A stretch of DNA of 37,391 nucleotides, from assembly GCA_012518935.1 (NCBI GenBank), contig JAAYRE010000136.1:1-37391 (forward strand). The letters are read 5' to 3'. Both the position numbers and the translations under genes were made by a program. Shown piece by piece: positions 34,583-37,391 of the stretch (the first letter of the stretch is position 1; every line of letters begins with the position of its first letter). The notes below the pieces were generated by a model. The model made no database searches, was not told the DNA's origin, and was given only the letters and a program-made list of their open reading frames with translations. Origin of the DNA: Clostridiales bacterium (GTDB lineage: Bacteria; Bacillota; Clostridia; Lachnospirales; Lachnospiraceae).

Positions 34583-34939
34583 ATGGATAATTCTAAAAAA
34601 ATGGTAAAGCTAGTATTTGAAGGTCTTGAGGATAAGAAGGGAGAAGATATTCAAGTAATTGAAATAAAAGATATATCTGTTATAGCAGATTATTTCATTA
34701 TTGCAAATGGATCCAATTCCCAACAAGTAGATGCTTTGGTAGATTCTGTGAAAGAAAAGATGTCTAAAGGTGGTTTTGAACCCCTAAGAGTTGAAGGTGT
34801 TAGAAGTGCCAGCTGGATTCTGCTTGATTATGGTGATGTAATTGTCCACGTATTTTCTAAAGAAGATAGGCTCTTCTACAATCTTGAAAGAATATGGAGA
34901 GACGGTAAGCTTATTACAAAAGAACAGTTGGGATTATAA
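34583..34939 (+). CDS. rsfS: Ribosomal silencing factor RsfS
   Basis: Binds L14 and blocks joining of the ribosomal subunits when nutrients run out. 118 residues; the family features VIADYFIIANGSNSQQV and WILLDYGDVIVHVF are present. ATG 34583 has AGGAGG upstream. It is the last gene of this block; a double hairpin follows. Confidence 0.96.
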   Translation: MDNSKKMVKLVFEGLEDKKGEDIQVIEIKDISVIADYFIIANGSNSQQVDALVDSVKEKMSKGGFEPLRVEGVRSASWILLDYGDVIVHVFSKEDRLFYNLERIWRDGKLITKEQLGL

Positions 34940-34948
34940 TAATATTAG

Positions 34949-35047
34949 AAAAGAGCATCTGAAATTCATAATTGAACCGACCCCCAAGAGTTAGACCTAA
35001 AAATCTAATGATTGGAGGTCGGTATTTTTATGTCCAGATGCCCTTTT
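34949..35047. terminator. Nested hairpin terminator, possibly with an IS-end-like palindrome in its loop
   Basis: The outer stem is AAAAGAGCATCTG (34949-34961) with CAGATGCCCTTTT (35035-35047), one mismatch and a T-run on both sides. Inside it, ACCGACCCCCAA (34976-34987) pairs with TTGGAGGTCGGT (35012-35023), one mismatch, and TTAGA (34991-34995) pairs with TCTAA (35004-35008). It separates convergent rsfS and the decarboxylase gene. The inner palindrome resembles the ends of IS150/IS3-type elements of Firmicutes from memory. Confidence 0.7.
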
Positions 35048-35073
35048 TAATGATTAAATTTATTTTTAATTTA

Positions 35074-36210
35074 TTATCCAAATAATTTGATTAATAATCC
35101 TGCAATTACTGCAGAACCAATGGTACTAGATACAATCGGACCCATAGCATGCATTAATAGATGATTATGGGGATTGTATTCTTGTCCTAATTTCTGTGAA
35201 ACACGGGCAGCCATAGGCATAGCAGAAACCCCTGAATTTCCAATTAAGGGATTTACTTTTCCGCCTGTAATCTTATATAAAAGTTTAGCAATTAATATTC
35301 CACCAATAGTACCAAATGAGAATGCAAACAATCCTAAGGTAATAATTAGCAGTGTTTGGAAGTTTAATATTCGATCAGCTGTGGCTGTGGCACCAATGGA
35401 GATTCCTATTAATAATGTTAATATGTTTAACAAATGATTTGTTAAAGTACGGACGTACCTTTCTGTAACTCCGCTTTCCTTAAGAAGACTTCCTAGCATT
35501 AGCATAGAAATCAATGTACCTGCCTCGGGAACTAATATTAAAGTTGCGATTGTAACACCAAAGGCGAAAAATATCTTTTTGCGGCGGGTTATTCTCTTGG
35601 GCAAGGGCATTTCAGTTATTCTTTCCTTATGGGTGGTTAAGGCTCTCATAATTGGAGGCTGAATAAAGGGAACCAAGGCCATGTATGAATAAGCTGATAT
35701 TGTTATAACCGGAAGTAAATGAGGAGCTAGAACACTGGCGGTGTAAATAGAAGTGGGTCCGTCAGAACTACCAATTATACCAACTGATGCAGCTTCCTGT
35801 ATGGTGAAGGGAGCCATTCCGGGAATAATATATCCCAGTAGCAATGCCCCTCCCATGGCAACAAAGATACCTAATTGTCCTCCTATTCCAATTAAAGCAC
35901 TTTTTGGTGATGCAATAAGAGGTCCAAAGTCCGTCATTGCACCAATACATAAGAAAATCATTGGTGGATAAATACCTAAATCAATTCCTTTATATAAATA
36001 ATAAAGCAGACCACCCTCATCATATACTGATAAGCCTGCCATTGGAATGTTTGCAATTAACATACCAAAGGCTAGTGGAAGAAGTAAAAGGGGCTCATAT
36101 TTTTTAGCTATTGCCAAATAAGCCAGTAACAAAGCAAGCAAAATCATGATAATCTGCGGTATCGATATTTGCATAATGCTTAAAGTGGTTAATTTGTCCC
36201 AAAAGGTCAA
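35074..36210 (-). CDS. Na+-translocating decarboxylase beta subunit (OadB/GcdB family)
   Basis: The membrane subunit that couples removal of CO2 from carboxybiotin to Na+ export. 378 residues, about nine to eleven hydrophobic segments. The ion-site segment IGSSDGPTSIYTAS and the C-terminal NPLIGNSGVSAMPMAARVSQ are conserved. The start is a TTG at 36210, with AAGGAG about ten bases ahead; ATG 36174 would be the next choice. No alpha, gamma or biotin-carrier subunit is nearby, so it either works with subunits encoded elsewhere or alone. It follows the phosphoribosyltransferase-like gene on the same strand. Confidence 0.9.
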   Translation of the reverse strand: MTFWDKLTTLSIMQISIPQIIMILLALLLAYLAIAKKYEPLLLLPLAFGMLIANIPMAGLSVYDEGGLLYYLYKGIDLGIYPPMIFLCIGAMTDFGPLIASPKSALIGIGGQLGIFVAMGGALLLGYIIPGMAPFTIQEAASVGIIGSSDGPTSIYTASVLAPHLLPVITISAYSYMALVPFIQPPIMRALTTHKERITEMPLPKRITRRKKIFFAFGVTIATLILVPEAGTLISMLMLGSLLKESGVTERYVRTLTNHLLNILTLLIGISIGATATADRILNFQTLLIITLGLFAFSFGTIGGILIAKLLYKITGGKVNPLIGNSGVSAMPMAARVSQKLGQEYNPHNHLLMHAMGPIVSSTIGSAVIAGLLIKLFG

Positions 36211-36234
36211 ATAAAATCAACTCCTTAATATTTT

Positions 36235-36876
36235 CTATATCTTCGTATAACCATCATGATAAATAATCGCATCTAGCTTATGGCCTTTTTTACAAATCTC
36301 ACATTCATCCGGCTTATATGTCTTATAGTTAGGAATGTCACTATTCACAAACATAGAATTAAATTCCTGTGAAAGAATTTCCGGATTCGCGTTAAATAAA
36401 GCAGATACCCCTACAATGTGACCGCCATAGTAGGAGAGACATTCTAGGGCATTGTTTACAGTTGTTCCACTGGATATAGTTGAAACAACTAGAATTATGT
36501 TCTTATTAAAAATCAAATCCTGCATATTGTTTTGGAACATTAATTTTCTATCGATATTACTGATAGGTGTTATAACGTGTATATTTCTCCCGCTATTAAC
36601 AATTGATGTTCCTTCTTGCATAAGTTCTTCGGCCATGTATGCACCGATTACCTCAGTACCTTCCATGCAGACAATAGTATCCACAAGTGTACTAGATAAG
36701 TAAGGTAAAGCCAATTCAATTGCTACATCTCTGGCTAACGATGCATTTGTCTTGAGATTATCTAAATCTAGATAATGTGATATATGAAAATGATTGGTTG
36801 TAAAATGACCAGGTACAACTTTCATATTGATCACCGGATTTTTAGTTAAAGGTATGTTAAAAGCTTTATTAATCAT
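36235..36876 (-). CDS. Divergent phosphoribosyltransferase-type protein (orotate PRTase-like)
   Basis: About 213 residues with a type I phosphoribosyltransferase fold: hydrophobic strand and PRPP loop NIILVVSTISSGTTVNNALE (about 129-148). In true PRTases this loop is led by two acidic residues (DDVxTTGxT); here they read VVSTISSGTT, so the acidic pair is missing. A C-terminal CEIC with KKGHKLD may bind metal. The longer frame starts at ATG 36882, but AGGAG lies only a few bases before it; ATG 36876 has the better spacing. It is 24 bases from the decarboxylase gene, probably in one operon. The substrate is unknown. Confidence 0.7.
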   Translation of the reverse strand: MINKAFNIPLTKNPVINMKVVPGHFTTNHFHISHYLDLDNLKTNASLARDVAIELALPYLSSTLVDTIVCMEGTEVIGAYMAEELMQEGTSIVNSGRNIHVITPISNIDRKLMFQNNMQDLIFNKNIILVVSTISSGTTVNNALECLSYYGGHIVGVSALFNANPEILSQEFNSMFVNSDIPNYKTYKPDECEICKKGHKLDAIIYHDGYTKI

Positions 36877-36974
36877 TATCATTTCTCCTTATAAATGAAT
36901 GTTTTATAGCTTCTTTCTTTACTTCTTAATCCATTGTATGCGACAGTGTTTTAGTGATAGTTATAGTCCCTTTT

Positions 36975-37003
36975 ATTATAACATATTTTAAGAATTATGT
37001 CAT
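36975..37003 (-). promoter_or_regulatory. Promoter of the phosphoribosyltransferase-decarboxylase operon
   Basis: On the minus strand: ATGACA (36998-37003), 17-base spacer, TGT-TATAAT (hexamer at 36975-36980, extended -10). The leader to the start codon is about 90 bases. The rest of the gap up to lexA is AT-rich with nothing else recognised. Confidence 0.7.
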
Positions 37004-37151
37004 AAAAATTCGTAATAGTAAGAAAGCACTAATCATTATGTCCAAACCTGTAAAATGCTGGAACAATATTTGATTAATGCTTTTATATTTTAATATGAAA
37101 TTATATAAAAAACTATTAATTATGATATATGTAAAATCAGTTTTAAGTATA

Positions 37152-37391
37152 CTAGAACATACGAAATAGCCCTATGACAATTCCGAGAATCTGCATATCT
37201 GATACTATAATCGGTTCCATTGAATCATTTTCCGGTTGTAAACGGATATATCCATTCTCTTTATAAAAGGTTTTAACAGTAACTTCATCGTCAATTAAAG
37301 CCACAACATAATCACCATTCTTAGCATGGGACTGCTTTTGTATAAGTACTTTATCCCCATCAAGAATACCGGCATTAATCATACTGTCACC
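37152..37391 (-). CDS. lexA: LexA repressor, C-terminal part (truncated by window edge)
   Basis: The SOS repressor; RecA filaments trigger its self-cleavage. Only the last 80 residues are in the window; the frame continues past 37391. The S24 peptidase domain is clear: catalytic Ser in GDSM at the very edge (37380-37391), [14 protein letters not shown], and the catalytic Lys in the segment [12 protein letters not shown]. The ending [10 protein letters not shown] is typical. The DNA-binding domain lies outside the window. Confidence 0.93.
   Translation of the reverse strand, partial: GDSMINAGILDGDKVLIQKQSHAKNGDYVVALIDDEVTVKTFYKENGYIRLQPENDSMEPIIVSDMQILGIVIGLFRMF

Overview
The window comes from an AT-rich, low-GC Gram-positive chromosome. 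Gene content and order point to the class Clostridia, most likely a Lachnospiraceae-type genome. The strongest clue is the run from the B12-binding radical SAM gene, its DUF2344 partner and RNase G through rplU, prp, rpmA, obgE, yhbY, nadD, yqeK and rsfS. L27 also carries the Firmicutes-type N-terminal extension that Prp cleaves. Ribosome binding sites are strong, and TTG or GTG starts are common. Taxonomy is inferred from content, not from a search.

Layout. 1-1983: end of a sugar-type ABC importer operon (two permeases, the first cut by the window edge) followed by a small membrane-anchored adaptor-like protein. 2208-6308: a phospholipase D-like protein and the DNA translocase FtsK/SpoIIIE. 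6436-9792: a HAD phosphatase gene on the minus strand that has lost its nucleophilic Asp, then fhs and an Fe/Mn superoxide dismutase. 9855-11209: pyrB-pyrI on the minus strand, divergent from a SWIM/SNF2 helicase (11434-14661). 14662-16304: birA-bioY on the minus strand behind a palindromic BirA-type operator. 16716-18927: tyrS and an uncharacterised membrane protein.

19271-24324 is a self-contained five-gene unit: ABC ATPase, two ABC-2 permeases, a HPK7-type histidine kinase and a NarL-type response regulator. It has the gene order of the linearmycin-resistance (Lnr) type and a perfect palindrome in its promoter region. 24568-34939 is the conserved ribosome/RNA/GTPase block listed above. 35074-36876 (minus) pairs an orphan decarboxylase beta subunit with a divergent phosphoribosyltransferase. 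The window closes in lexA (minus, truncated).

Most genes are ordinary housekeeping. The unusual material is small: a D-to-V change in the HAD catalytic motif beside 35-bp tandem repeats of the same gene's 3' end; a sod leader whose 5' end can pair with the ribosome binding site and U-tract; structured leaders before the radical SAM gene and obgE; a 12-residue DxDxDG repeat expansion inside the DUF2344 protein; an in-frame duplication of the yqeK start region; a nested hairpin that looks like an IS-end palindrome inside a terminator; and a short dispersed intergenic repeat. I saw no tRNA, rRNA, CRISPR array, intact insertion sequence or prophage.
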